Assembly (NCBI GenBank): GCA_016793845.1
Contig: JAEULI010000080.1
Location: 1-35,785 of the forward strand
From: Sphingosinicella sp.
GTDB taxonomy: Bacteria; Pseudomonadota; Alphaproteobacteria; Sphingomonadales; Sphingomonadaceae
Length of the DNA stretch: 35,785 bases
Reading direction: 5' to 3'
Shown: positions 8,113 to 15,516 of the stretch, one piece after another
Layout of the letters: the number at the start of each line of letters is the position of its first letter
Position numbering within the stretch: position 1 is the first letter of the stretch
The notes under the pieces: generated by a model
What the model saw: the letters and a program-made list of their open reading frames with translations, nothing else
Databases searched by the model: none
Told to the model about the DNA's origin: nothing
Program-made: the position numbers and the translations under genes

Positions 8113-8253
8113 ATGGAACAGGACCACGAAACACTGAGGACGAACCAGGCGAGGGCAGGGGAAACCCCTCATATCGTCCGCTACATCCTGCTGTTTTCGG
8201 TCACGATAGTTGTTGTGATCTTCGCGGCGCTTCTGTTTTTCTGGTCGCGCTGA
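8113..8253 (+). CDS. 46-residue single-pass membrane peptide in the stress locus
   Basis: Not a family I can name with certainty. The product has a polar, charged N-terminal half (MEQDHETLRTNQARAGETPH) and one strongly hydrophobic helix (about residues 22–44, IVRYILLFSVTIVVVIFAALLFFW) ending in SR. The gene has a good AGGAG ribosome-binding site 9 bases before the ATG, sits 69 bases after phyR, and ends 24 bases before the NepR–EcfG frame on the same strand, so it is probably cotranscribed with the sigma factor. The ARxGxTPHxVRYxL pattern resembles small uncharacterised alphaproteobacterial membrane peptides. It is not NepR: it lacks the NepR helix motif and is membrane-bound. Confidence 0.62.
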   Translation: MEQDHETLRTNQARAGETPHIVRYILLFSVTIVVVIFAALLFFWSR

Positions 8254-8277
8254 AGCCGGAGCCCGAGGGGGAGAGAC

Positions 8278-9024
8278 ATGATCGAACAAAAGATCGGCCG
8301 TCAGGACGGCACCAGTCCCATGAGTGCTGATGTGATCGGGGGCTTCCTGCGCTCGGCGTATGCCGATGCAGCGACGCAGCCGCTGCCGCAGATGTTTCTC
8401 GATCTGCTCGCGCGGCTCGAGGCGAGCCCCGCAGAGACGAAGACGGGGCAGCTTTCCGACAAGGCGTTCAAGGACGAGCTTTCGGCGATCATCCCGCAGC
8501 TGCGCGCTTTCGGGCGTTCGCTTTCGGGCAATCGCGACATGGCGGACGACCTCGTGCAGGAAACGCTGCTGAAGGCGTGGGCGGCGCGGGATCGCTTTCA
8601 GGCGGGGACGAACATCCGCGCGTGGACCTTCATCATCCTGCGGAACCTGTTCCTCAGCCAGATGCGCCGTGCGCGCTTCAAGGGCGAATGGGATGAACTC
8701 GTCGCCGATCGGCTCCTGTCCGCGCCCGCCGGCCAGGACAAGCAGATCGAACTCGCAGACCTTCAGCGCGCGCTCCTCGAATTGCCCTCCGCGCAGCGCG
8801 AGGCACTGATCCTCGTTGGTGCGGGCGGGTTTGCCTATGAAGAGGCAGCGACGATCTGCGATTGTGCGGTCGGCACCATCAAGAGCCGCGTCGCGCGTGG
8901 ACGCGCCGCACTGGAGCTGGTGATCGCCGAGGGGAAGCTGCCGTCGCGGCGCGGTTCGAAAGTCTCCGGCACGACGGCGCTTGACGAGATCATGGGACAG
9001 GTGGATCAGCTGGCGCGCGAATAA
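8278..9024 (+). CDS. ecfG: NepR–EcfG fusion: anti-sigma segment joined to general stress ECF sigma factor
   Basis: One uninterrupted 248-residue frame. Residues about 17–49 (DVIGGFLRSAYADAATQPLP, then QMFLDLLARLE) match the conserved NepR core, which normally is a separate anti-sigma protein of about 60 residues. A linker of about 11 residues (ASPAETKTGQL) leads straight into EcfG: sigma-2 at about 62–130 (FGRSLSGNRDMADDLVQETLLKAW, NIRAWTFIILRNLFLSQMRR) and sigma-4 at about 160–215 (LLELPSAQREALILVGAGGF, VGTIKSRVARGRAAL). No start codon (ATG, GTG or TTG) and no stop occurs in this frame between the two parts, so separate translation is unlikely. GGGGGAGA lies just before the ATG at 8278; a second in-frame ATG at 8320 would still keep NepR. 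The sigma directs the alphaproteobacterial general stress regulon. Confidence 0.9.
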   Translation: MIEQKIGRQDGTSPMSADVIGGFLRSAYADAATQPLPQMFLDLLARLEASPAETKTGQLSDKAFKDELSAIIPQLRAFGRSLSGNRDMADDLVQETLLKAWAARDRFQAGTNIRAWTFIILRNLFLSQMRRARFKGEWDELVADRLLSAPAGQDKQIELADLQRALLELPSAQREALILVGAGGFAYEEAATICDCAVGTIKSRVARGRAALELVIAEGKLPSRRGSKVSGTTALDEIMGQVDQLARE

Positions 9025-9038
9025 CGAAAGGGCTCTCC

Positions 9039-11801
9039 TTGGCGGAGACGACGCCAGCGCTGCCGGCCGAACTTGCACGTATCCTTGCCGAAGCCGGCGT
9101 TGCCGGCACGCCTGAGGATGTGGACGCCTGCGCCCGCGCATGGGCGCACTCTCCATATTTGCGCGCGCTGATGCGCCGCGAGGATGAGGTTCTTCTGCGC
9201 TATCTCGCGGAGGGCCCCGAGCCGCTGATGGAAACGGCGCTCGCGCTGCTCGCCGGTCCCGCCGATGGCGCGGCTCTGCGCGAGGCGAAGCGCATCGCCG
9301 CCATCGCCATCGCGCTCGCCGACATCTCGGGCCGCTGGCCGCTCGAAAAGGTGACGGCGGCGCTGTCCGACCTCGCCGACCGCGCCATCGACTGCGCGAT
9401 CCGCATCGCTGTCGACGAGCGTATCCCCGGTGCCGGGCCGGACGGCTTCACCGCCATCGCGCTCGGCAAGCTCGGCAGCCGCGAGCTCAACTATTCGAGC
9501 GATGTCGACCTGATCCTGCTCTACGACCGCGATCGGCTCGCCGTGCGCGAGGGCGACGACCCGGACAACATCGCCGTCCGCATCGCACGCCGCATGGTCG
9601 AGCTGATGCAGACACGCGATTCGGGCGGCTACGTGTTCCGCGTCGACCTCCGGCTGCGCCCGGCTTCGGAGGTGACACCGATCGCCATGCCGATCCGGGG
9701 GGCGGAGACCTACTACCAGTCCGAGGCGCTGGCGTGGGAGCGCGCGGCGTTCATCCGCGCGCGCGCTGTCGGCGGCGACGTGAAGATGGGTGAGGATTTC
9801 CTCGCCGCGATCGAGCCGTTCGTCTGGCGCCGGTCGCTCGATTACACGGCGGTGCGCGATATCCAGGACATGTCGCTGATGATCCGCGACCACTATGACG
9901 AGCGGCAGGAGGTCGGCCCCGGCTATTGCCTGAAGCGCGGGCGCGGCGGTATCCGCGAGGTCGAGTTCTTCGCGCAGATTCACCAGCTGATCTTCGGCGG
10001 ACGCGACTGGACGCTGCGCCAGCCCGCGACGCTGGACGCGCTCGCGGCGCTGGTCGCGGCGGAGCGCATCAAGCCCGATGAGGCCGAAACGCTCGCCGCC
10101 GCCTACCGGGTGCTGCGCACCGCCGAGCACCGCCTCCAGATGCTCGAGGACGCGCAGACGCACCAGATCCCGACCCGCGCGCCCGAACGCAAGGATCTGG
10201 CAGCTCTCGCGGGCTATCGCGACTGGGCGGCGATGGAGCGCGAGATCAAGCGCCACGCGACCGCCGTCGGCCGCATCTACGATGCGCTCATCGCCGAGGC
10301 GGAGGTGGACCGGCTGCCGCGCCAGCCCGCCCAGCTCAAGGCGGCACTCAAAAAAGCCGGGATCGGCCCGCACGCTGACCTTGCCGATCTCATCGCCCGC
10401 TGGCGCGACCGCAGCTACCGCGCGCTCCGCAGCGACGCGGCGCAGCGCGAGCTCGAAAGCGCGCTCCCAGGCCTCGTGAAAGCTTTTGCCGGAGCCGGAA
10501 CCGGCCGCGAGGCACTGCTGCGCTTCGACGATTTCCTCGGCGCGCTGCCGTCCTCGATCCAGTTCTTCGCGCTCATCGAGGCGAACCCTCGCGTCGCGTT
10601 GCTGCTCGCGCGCGTGCTTGAGCTGGCGCCCGTGCTCGCGGGCAAGCTCGCGCGGCGGCCGGAGATCGTCGACATCATGCTGTCGAATGAGGCGTTCGCG
10701 CCATTACCGTGCGTCGAAGACCTCACCGATATGCTGCGCGCGCGTCTGCGCCGCCACGACGCGCTCGAACTGAAACTCGACGAAGTGCGCCGCTTCGTGG
10801 CGGAACGGCGTTTCCAGCTGGGCGTGCAGATCATCGAGGGCGGCGCGGACCCGATCCGCGTCGGGCGTGACCACGCCAAGCTCGCCGACGCCGCGATCGC
10901 CGTGCTCGCGGAGGCCGTGCAGGCCGAGTTCGCCGAAACGCACGGACGCGTCCCCGGCGGGCGACTGCTGGTACTCGGCTTCGGGCGCTACGGCGGCGCC
11001 ATCCTCACCGAAAAATCCGATCTCGATCTCGTGTTCCTGTTCAGCGGCCATCACGAGGCGATGTCGGACGGCGCGAAGGCACTGCCCGCGACGACATGGT
11101 TCAACCGGCTCGGCCAGCGCCTCACGGGCGCGCTCACCGTCAGCACCGCGGCGGGACCGCTGTTCGAGGTGGACACGCGGCTGCGCCCCTCCGGCCAGCA
11201 GGGGCTGCTCGCGGTCAATATCGATACGTTCGCGCGCTATCAGCTTGAGGAAGCCTGGAGCTGGGAGCACATGGCGCTCACCCGCGCGCGCGTCGTCTAC
11301 GGCGCGGAGGAAGACCGCGCGGCCGTCTCGGCCGGTATCGATGCCGCGCTGATGAAGCCCCGCGATCCCGAACGTCTCAAGGCCGAGGTGCTGGAGATGC
11401 GCGGAGACATGGTGAAGGCGCACCGCGACGGCGGTCTGTGGGATGTGAAGCATGCCCCGGGCGGGCTCATCGATCTCGAATTCATGGTGCATTTCCTTCA
11501 GCTTTCGCGCCGCGAGGGCTTCGATCCCGATCTCGGCGCGGCAACAGCGCATTTCGTGAAGGCGGGGGCGCTGCCCGAAGACGTGCTCGGCGCCCACGAT
11601 CTGATGACGCGGCTCCTCGTCGTGCTCCGGCTGATCGAGGGCGACGAACCGCCGAAGCAGCCCGCGGCGGCAAAGGCGATGATGGCGGCGGCCACGAGCA
11701 TGGCTGATTTCGACGCATTGAAAGCCGCGCTGGAGGACGCCAAAAGGGCCGTTCTCGCCGCCTGGGAGGCGGTGTTCGCGGTCAAACGAAAGGCACGATG
11801 A
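9039..11801 (+). CDS. glnE: Bifunctional glutamine synthetase adenylyltransferase/adenylyl-removing enzyme
   Basis: GlnE attaches AMP to, and removes it from, glutamine synthetase in response to PII and glutamine, so it sets nitrogen assimilation. The 920-residue length fits the family. The N-terminal nucleotidyltransferase domain (adenylyl removal) has GKLGSRELNYSSDVDLILLYD near residues 143–163. The C-terminal one (adenylylation) has GFGRYGGAILTEKSDLDLVFLF near 647–668. Each is followed by a helical PII-uridylyltransferase-like segment (RGRGGIREVEFFAQIHQLIFGG; HAPGGLIDLEFMVHFLQL). The start is TTG at 9039, 14 bases after the sigma-factor stop, and no nearer ATG gives a full first domain. 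The stop overlaps the peroxiredoxin start (ATGA). Confidence 0.95.
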   Translation: MAETTPALPAELARILAEAGVAGTPEDVDACARAWAHSPYLRALMRREDEVLLRYLAEGPEPLMETALALLAGPADGAALREAKRIAAIAIALADISGRWPLEKVTAALSDLADRAIDCAIRIAVDERIPGAGPDGFTAIALGKLGSRELNYSSDVDLILLYDRDRLAVREGDDPDNIAVRIARRMVELMQTRDSGGYVFRVDLRLRPASEVTPIAMPIRGAETYYQSEALAWERAAFIRARAVGGDVKMGEDFLAAIEPFVWRRSLDYTAVRDIQDMSLMIRDHYDERQEVGPGYCLKRGRGGIREVEFFAQIHQLIFGGRDWTLRQPATLDALAALVAAERIKPDEAETLAAAYRVLRTAEHRLQMLEDAQTHQIPTRAPERKDLAALAGYRDWAAMEREIKRHATAVGRIYDALIAEAEVDRLPRQPAQLKAALKKAGIGPHADLADLIARWRDRSYRALRSDAAQRELESALPGLVKAFAGAGTGREALLRFDDFLGALPSSIQFFALIEANPRVALLLARVLELAPVLAGKLARRPEIVDIMLSNEAFAPLPCVEDLTDMLRARLRRHDALELKLDEVRRFVAERRFQLGVQIIEGGADPIRVGRDHAKLADAAIAVLAEAVQAEFAETHGRVPGGRLLVLGFGRYGGAILTEKSDLDLVFLFSGHHEAMSDGAKALPATTWFNRLGQRLTGALTVSTAAGPLFEVDTRLRPSGQQGLLAVNIDTFARYQLEEAWSWEHMALTRARVVYGAEEDRAAVSAGIDAALMKPRDPERLKAEVLEMRGDMVKAHRDGGLWDVKHAPGGLIDLEFMVHFLQLSRREGFDPDLGAATAHFVKAGALPEDVLGAHDLMTRLLVVLRLIEGDEPPKQPAAAKAMMAAATSMADFDALKAALEDAKRAVLAAWEAVFAVKRKAR

Positions 11802-12262
11802 TGACGAAGCCCGGTTCGAAAGCCCCCGCCTTCACGCTCGACAGCGAGGAGGGGCCGCTGTCCCTGAAGGAGTTCGCGGGCAAGAAGCTCGTGCTCTACT
11901 TCTACCCCAAGGACGATACCACCGGCTGCACGCGCGAGGCGATCGACTTCACCGGGCTCCTGCCTGCGTTCGCGAAAGCCGATACCGCCGTGCTCGGCGT
12001 TTCCAAGGACACCGTCGCGAAACACGGGAAGTTCCGCGCGAAGCACGATCTCGGCGTGAAACTCGGCTCCGATCCCGACGCGAAGGCCATCGAGGCTTAC
12101 GGCGTCTGGGTCGAAAAGACGCTCTACGGCCGCAAATACATGGGCATCGAGCGCGCGACCTTCCTCATCGGCCGCGACGGCAAGATCGCCGAGGTGTGGC
12201 ACAATGTGAAGGTGCCCGGCCACGCCGAAGCCGTGCTGAAGGCGGTGCAGGCGCTTGGCTGA
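11798..12262 (+). CDS. bcp: Peroxiredoxin, BCP/PrxQ family (one-cysteine type)
   Basis: A thiol peroxidase that reduces hydrogen peroxide and organic peroxides in the cytoplasm. The 154-residue protein has the BCP layout: GSKAPAFTLDSEEG at the start, FYPKDDTTGCTREAIDF with peroxidatic Cys44, and RATFLIGRDGKIAEVW near the end. Cys44 is the only cysteine in the chain; the resolving cysteine five residues later, seen in two-cysteine BCPs, is Asp/Phe here, so an external thiol must resolve the sulfenic acid. Two ATG codons lie in tandem (11798 and 11801); the first overlaps the glnE stop. Its position downstream of the stress sigma gene fits a stress role, by inference only. Confidence 0.93.
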   Translation: MMTKPGSKAPAFTLDSEEGPLSLKEFAGKKLVLYFYPKDDTTGCTREAIDFTGLLPAFAKADTAVLGVSKDTVAKHGKFRAKHDLGVKLGSDPDAKAIEAYGVWVEKTLYGRKYMGIERATFLIGRDGKIAEVWHNVKVPGHAEAVLKAVQALG

Positions 12263-13052
12263 CACGATCGGCGCGGCGGCCGCGGCCGTTCTGCTGACGG
12301 CCGACCCGGTGGAAAAGGCGAGGCTCTCGCGACACCACGCGGCGTGCTGGCGTGCGGGCGACCTTGCCGCCGTCTACGACGTGCCGATGCCGGATCGCCC
12401 TGCGCGTCCTCCGCGCCCCGAACTGCTGCCGCCCTCGCGAATGCCGAAGCGGGGCCGGGCGGGCTCGGAGCGCAGTCGCATCGCGCTGCTCCACGCACTC
12501 GCGCATATCGAGTTCAATGCCATCGATCTCGCGTGGGACGCTGTGGGCCGCTTCGGCGGAGCGATGCCGCGTGCCTTCACCGACGACTGGGTGGCGGTGG
12601 CGGACGATGAGGCACGGCACTTCGGATTGCTCGCCGATCGGCTCTCCGACCTTGGTGCCGCCTACGGTGATCTCCCCGCGCACGATGGCCTGTGGGAGGC
12701 AGCGATGGCGACCGCCGACGATCTGCTCGCTCGGCTCGCCGTGGTTCCGCAGGTGCTCGAAGCGCGGGGGCTCGATGTGACGCCCGCAACCGAATCCCGC
12801 CTGCGCGCGGCAGGTGACGATCTCAGTGCAGATATCCTGAATCTGATCTACCACGATGAAATTATTCATGTTTCGGTAGGGAATCGCTGGTTCCGGCACC
12901 TTTGCGACGAACTGCGAATCGAACCGGTCCAAACGTTCCAGCACCTCGTCGGTTCCCGATTCAAAGGTGCGCTCAAACGCCCTTTCAACGACTCGGCGCG
13001 AATCGAGGCCGGTCTGACCCCGGCATTTTATGATTCACTTGCAAGCGCTTAG
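12255..13052 (+). CDS. DUF455 family ferritin-like protein
   Basis: A 265-residue protein of the DUF455 family, predicted to adopt a ferritin-like four-helix bundle. Visible metal-ligand-type motifs are HALAHIEFNAIDLAWD (about 75–90), DDEARHFGLLADRL (about 117–130) and IYHDEIIHVSVGNRWF (about 198–213), including two ExxH motifs typical of di-iron proteins such as MiaE. The substrate is unknown. The N-terminal 60 residues are Ala/Arg/Pro-rich. The start is TTG at 12255, overlapping the end of the peroxiredoxin gene by 8 bases; a later in-frame start would leave the family's N-terminal helix incomplete. Context next to a peroxiredoxin hints at redox or iron handling, but that is a guess. Confidence 0.85.
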   Translation: MADTIGAAAAAVLLTADPVEKARLSRHHAACWRAGDLAAVYDVPMPDRPARPPRPELLPPSRMPKRGRAGSERSRIALLHALAHIEFNAIDLAWDAVGRFGGAMPRAFTDDWVAVADDEARHFGLLADRLSDLGAAYGDLPAHDGLWEAAMATADDLLARLAVVPQVLEARGLDVTPATESRLRAAGDDLSADILNLIYHDEIIHVSVGNRWFRHLCDELRIEPVQTFQHLVGSRFKGALKRPFNDSARIEAGLTPAFYDSLASA

Positions 13053-13159
13053 GCCGCTTGTCACCTAACGTCCGGGCTCGGGGCATGGGGTCCATAAACA
13101 CGAGTTAGACGAATCTATTGCGCGAACATCGCGTTTGCGCAGTGCGGGGGTCTTATTTG

Positions 13160-14302
13160 GTGCTGGATATAAATACGGTCGCATCCGGGCTTCGGGACAA
13201 GGTCGCAAAGCGGCTGCCCGAGCGCGAATTCCTTCATTACAAGCGCGATATCGGTATGCAGGTGTACCGCGTGACGACGCGCGCGCAGGTCATCGGCCTC
13301 ACCGGCCTTGCCGCGCTGCTCACCTATACGGCGGTTGCGACGAGCGCGATGATCGGCAGCAGCACGGTCGAAGCGTCGGCGGAGAACGAAGTCACCGCGA
13401 TGCGCGCCGAACTCGCCGCGCTGCGCCAGGGTGTCGCCAAGACGACGGCGCGCGTCGAGCAGCGCCAGCAATTCCTTGCCCAGCTCGTTTCCGGCAAAGC
13501 GGACCCGTCGCAACTCGGGGCGTTGATGCCCGCGCTTGCGGCGCCTGCCGCTGCGGGCGCATCGGCGGTCCTGAAGCCGCTCGCCGAGCTTGACCGCGCA
13601 CAGCTTGCGCTTGCTGATCACGCCCGCACGGCTGCCGAGGCCCGCTTCGAGAAATCGAGCGCGCTCATTCGCCGTCTCGGCCTTCAGCCTGCGCGTTTTC
13701 TCAAGCAGTCGACGTTCGGCATGGGCGGCCCCGAAGAGAAGGCGGATTCGCCGCTCGCGGGCGCCGAGCCGCAGTTCAAGGCGCTGTTCGTCAGCTGGCA
13801 GAAGCTCGATCTGCTCGAAAAGGGCATGAGCGCCATTCCGTCGCTGAAGCCGGTGAAGGCCTACACCTACACCTCGGGCTACGGCGTTCGCTATGATCCG
13901 TTCACGGGCGACACGGCGATGCACAAGGGCGTCGATCTCGCAGGCCCGGTCGGCGAGCCGATCCACGCTGCGGCGGACGGCGTTGTCATCGATGCGCGCT
14001 ATCATCCGGGCGGGTACGGCAAATATGTCGAGATCGACCACGGCGCCGGCATCGTCACGCGCTACGGCCACATGTCGCGCATCGACGTGAAGAAGGGCGA
14101 TCGCATCGCCCGCGGCGAGCAGATCGGCGGCATGGGCTCCACGGGCCGTTCCACGGGCAGCCACCTTCACTACGAGGTGCTGATCGATGGCCGCCAGGTG
14201 AACCCGATGCCGTTCCTCGAAGCCGGCGACCGCGTGCTCGCCGCGCAGCAGAGCGCCGGCACGATCGCGGTCGGTGGTCCGGTGGAGCCGACCGGGAACT
14301 GA
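13160..14302 (+). CDS. M23 family metallopeptidase, membrane-anchored
   Basis: A LytM/M23 zinc endopeptidase-type protein that probably acts on peptidoglycan cross-links, or activates amidases, in the periplasm. From the GTG at 13160 it has about 380 residues: a short cytoplasmic part, one membrane helix (VIGLTGLAALLTYTAVA), a coiled-coil-like region (EVTAMRAELAALRQGVAKTTARVEQ) and the C-terminal peptidase. Zinc-site motifs are intact: MHKGVDLAGPVG (H and D) and GSHLHYEVLIDG (HxH), so it is probably catalytically active rather than an EnvC-like decoy. The start is uncertain: TTG at 13157 or GTG at 13160 have GGGGG 6–9 bases upstream, while TTG at 13118 lacks a ribosome-binding site. It is followed by an iron–sulfur carrier gene. 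Confidence 0.88.
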   Translation: MLDINTVASGLRDKVAKRLPEREFLHYKRDIGMQVYRVTTRAQVIGLTGLAALLTYTAVATSAMIGSSTVEASAENEVTAMRAELAALRQGVAKTTARVEQRQQFLAQLVSGKADPSQLGALMPALAAPAAAGASAVLKPLAELDRAQLALADHARTAAEARFEKSSALIRRLGLQPARFLKQSTFGMGGPEEKADSPLAGAEPQFKALFVSWQKLDLLEKGMSAIPSLKPVKAYTYTSGYGVRYDPFTGDTAMHKGVDLAGPVGEPIHAAADGVVIDARYHPGGYGKYVEIDHGAGIVTRYGHMSRIDVKKGDRIARGEQIGGMGSTGRSTGSHLHYEVLIDGRQVNPMPFLEAGDRVLAAQQSAGTIAVGGPVEPTGN

Positions 14303-14365
14303 TCGTTCCTGTCATCTGCGGTGCGCGTCATTGAACCGCTCACCGCAAACCCCTATCTTTGCGAC

Positions 14366-14695
14366 ATGAGCGCACTTCATCTCACCGAAGCCGCCGCGGC
14401 GCGCGTTGCCGCCATCGCCACCCGGCAGGGCGGCGTGCCCGCGATCCTGCGGCTTTCCGTGGAAGGCGGCGGCTGCGCGGGGTTCCAGTATCGCTTCGGC
14501 CTCGAAACCGCGATCGCGGCGGATGACCTCACCACCGAAACGTCAGGCGTGAAGCTCGTTGTCGATCCGGTCAGCCTCGATCTACTGGAAGGCTCGGAAG
14601 TCGATTTCGTCGAAAGCCTCGGCGGCGCGTCCTTTCAGGTACGCAATCCGAACGCAGCGTCGGGCTGCGGCTGCGGCACGTCCTTCTCGGTTTGA
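14366..14695 (+). CDS. erpA: A-type iron–sulfur cluster carrier/insertion protein
   Basis: A 109-residue HesB/IscA-type carrier that receives Fe–S clusters from the assembly scaffold and delivers them to apo-enzymes. The three conserved cysteines are visible: Cys37 in VEGGGCAGFQY, and Cys101 and Cys103 in ASGCGCGTSFSV. The N-terminal LTEAAAARVAAIA helix is typical. ATG at 14366 is preferred to the upstream GTG-type start at 14321 because the family begins with the LHLTEAA strand and helix. ErpA is the likeliest member in alphaproteobacteria, but IscA/SufA cannot be excluded from one sequence. It lies alone between the M23 peptidase and exonuclease III, a linkage common in sphingomonads. Confidence 0.87.
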   Translation: MSALHLTEAAAARVAAIATRQGGVPAILRLSVEGGGCAGFQYRFGLETAIAADDLTTETSGVKLVVDPVSLDLLEGSEVDFVESLGGASFQVRNPNAASGCGCGTSFSV

Positions 14696-14745
14696 TCCGG
14701 GCTTCCCGGTTTGACCCGGCGCGCGCGGGGCGTTAGCCCTGCGCC

Positions 14746-15516
14746 ATGCGCATCGCCACCTTCAACGTCAACGGAATCGCCGCGCGCCTGCCGCGCCTTC
14801 TCGAATGGCTGGAAAGCCGAAAGCCGGACGTCGCCTGCCTGCAGGAGGTGAAGTGCATCGACGAACGCTTCCCGGCGGCGGACATCGAGGCGCTCGGCTA
14901 CCACGTCCTCGTTCACGGCCAGAAGAGCTTCAACGGTGTCGCCATCCTCAGTCGCGAGCCGACGACCGAAGTGCAGCGCGGGCTTCCTGGCGACGACGCG
15001 GACGAGCAGGCGCGTTACCTCGAAGCCGATGTGAACGGTGTTCGCATTGCCTCCATCTACCTGCCGAACGGCAATCCGCAGCCGGGGCCGAAGTTCGACT
15101 ACAAGCTCGCGTGGATGAAGCGGCTGGAGGCGCGCGCGGCGCTGCTGCTCGCGTCTGAAACGCCCACGGTGCTTGCCGGTGACTACAACGTGGCGCCCGA
15201 AGACCGCGATGTGTTCAGTATGAAAGCGATGGCGAACGACGCGCTCGTGCAGCCGGAATCCCGTGCCGCGCTACGCCGCATCGTCCATCAGGGCTGGACG
15301 GAAGCGCTGCGCGCCGTGCATCCGGCGGACGATCATCTCTATACGTTCTGGGACTATCAGGCGGGATGCTGGCCGCGGAACGCGGGCCTGCGCATCGATC
15401 ACTTCCTGCTTTGCCCGCGTGTCGCAGACCGGCTGACGAACGCGACCGTGGACAGGGAAGCACGGGGTGCGGAAAAAGCCTCCGATCACGCGCCGGTCTG
15501 GATCGATATCGCCTAA
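14746..15516 (+). CDS. xth: Exodeoxyribonuclease III / AP endonuclease
   Basis: A base-excision repair enzyme that cleaves abasic sites and degrades 3' ends of duplex DNA. The 256-residue product has the endonuclease/exonuclease/phosphatase fold: MRIATFNVNGIAARLPRLLEWL, the metal-binding Glu in CLQEVKC, YLPNGN with PKFDYKLAWM, AGDYNVAP, the RIDHFLLC strand and the closing EKASDHAPVWID with the catalytic Asp/His. All expected catalytic segments are present and length is normal. The stop overlaps the 3' end of the convergent ceramide synthase gene by 4 bases. Confidence 0.94.
   Translation: MRIATFNVNGIAARLPRLLEWLESRKPDVACLQEVKCIDERFPAADIEALGYHVLVHGQKSFNGVAILSREPTTEVQRGLPGDDADEQARYLEADVNGVRIASIYLPNGNPQPGPKFDYKLAWMKRLEARAALLLASETPTVLAGDYNVAPEDRDVFSMKAMANDALVQPESRAALRRIVHQGWTEALRAVHPADDHLYTFWDYQAGCWPRNAGLRIDHFLLCPRVADRLTNATVDREARGAEKASDHAPVWIDIA

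Noticed and set aside
8059-8113. Upstream extension of the 46-residue membrane peptide from a start at 8053
   Set aside because: The extra residues have no good ribosome-binding site and read as low-complexity; the ATG at 8113 has AGGAG at proper spacing.
8113-8253. The small gene as the missing nepR
   Set aside because: It has a membrane helix and lacks the conserved NepR helix motif, which is instead present at residues 17–49 of the next gene.
7119-9156. The minus-strand open frame extending far upstream of the PhyP-like start, through phyR and the sigma gene
   Set aside because: It is the antisense shadow of GC-rich genes: Arg/His/Ala-rich, no motifs, and the kinase proper starts at the ATG with GAGGA at 7119.
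13060-13159. Possible small RNA or riboswitch in the gap before the M23 peptidase gene
   Set aside because: Apart from an imperfect GCGCGAAC/GTTTGCGC repeat there is no stable fold or known riboswitch signature.
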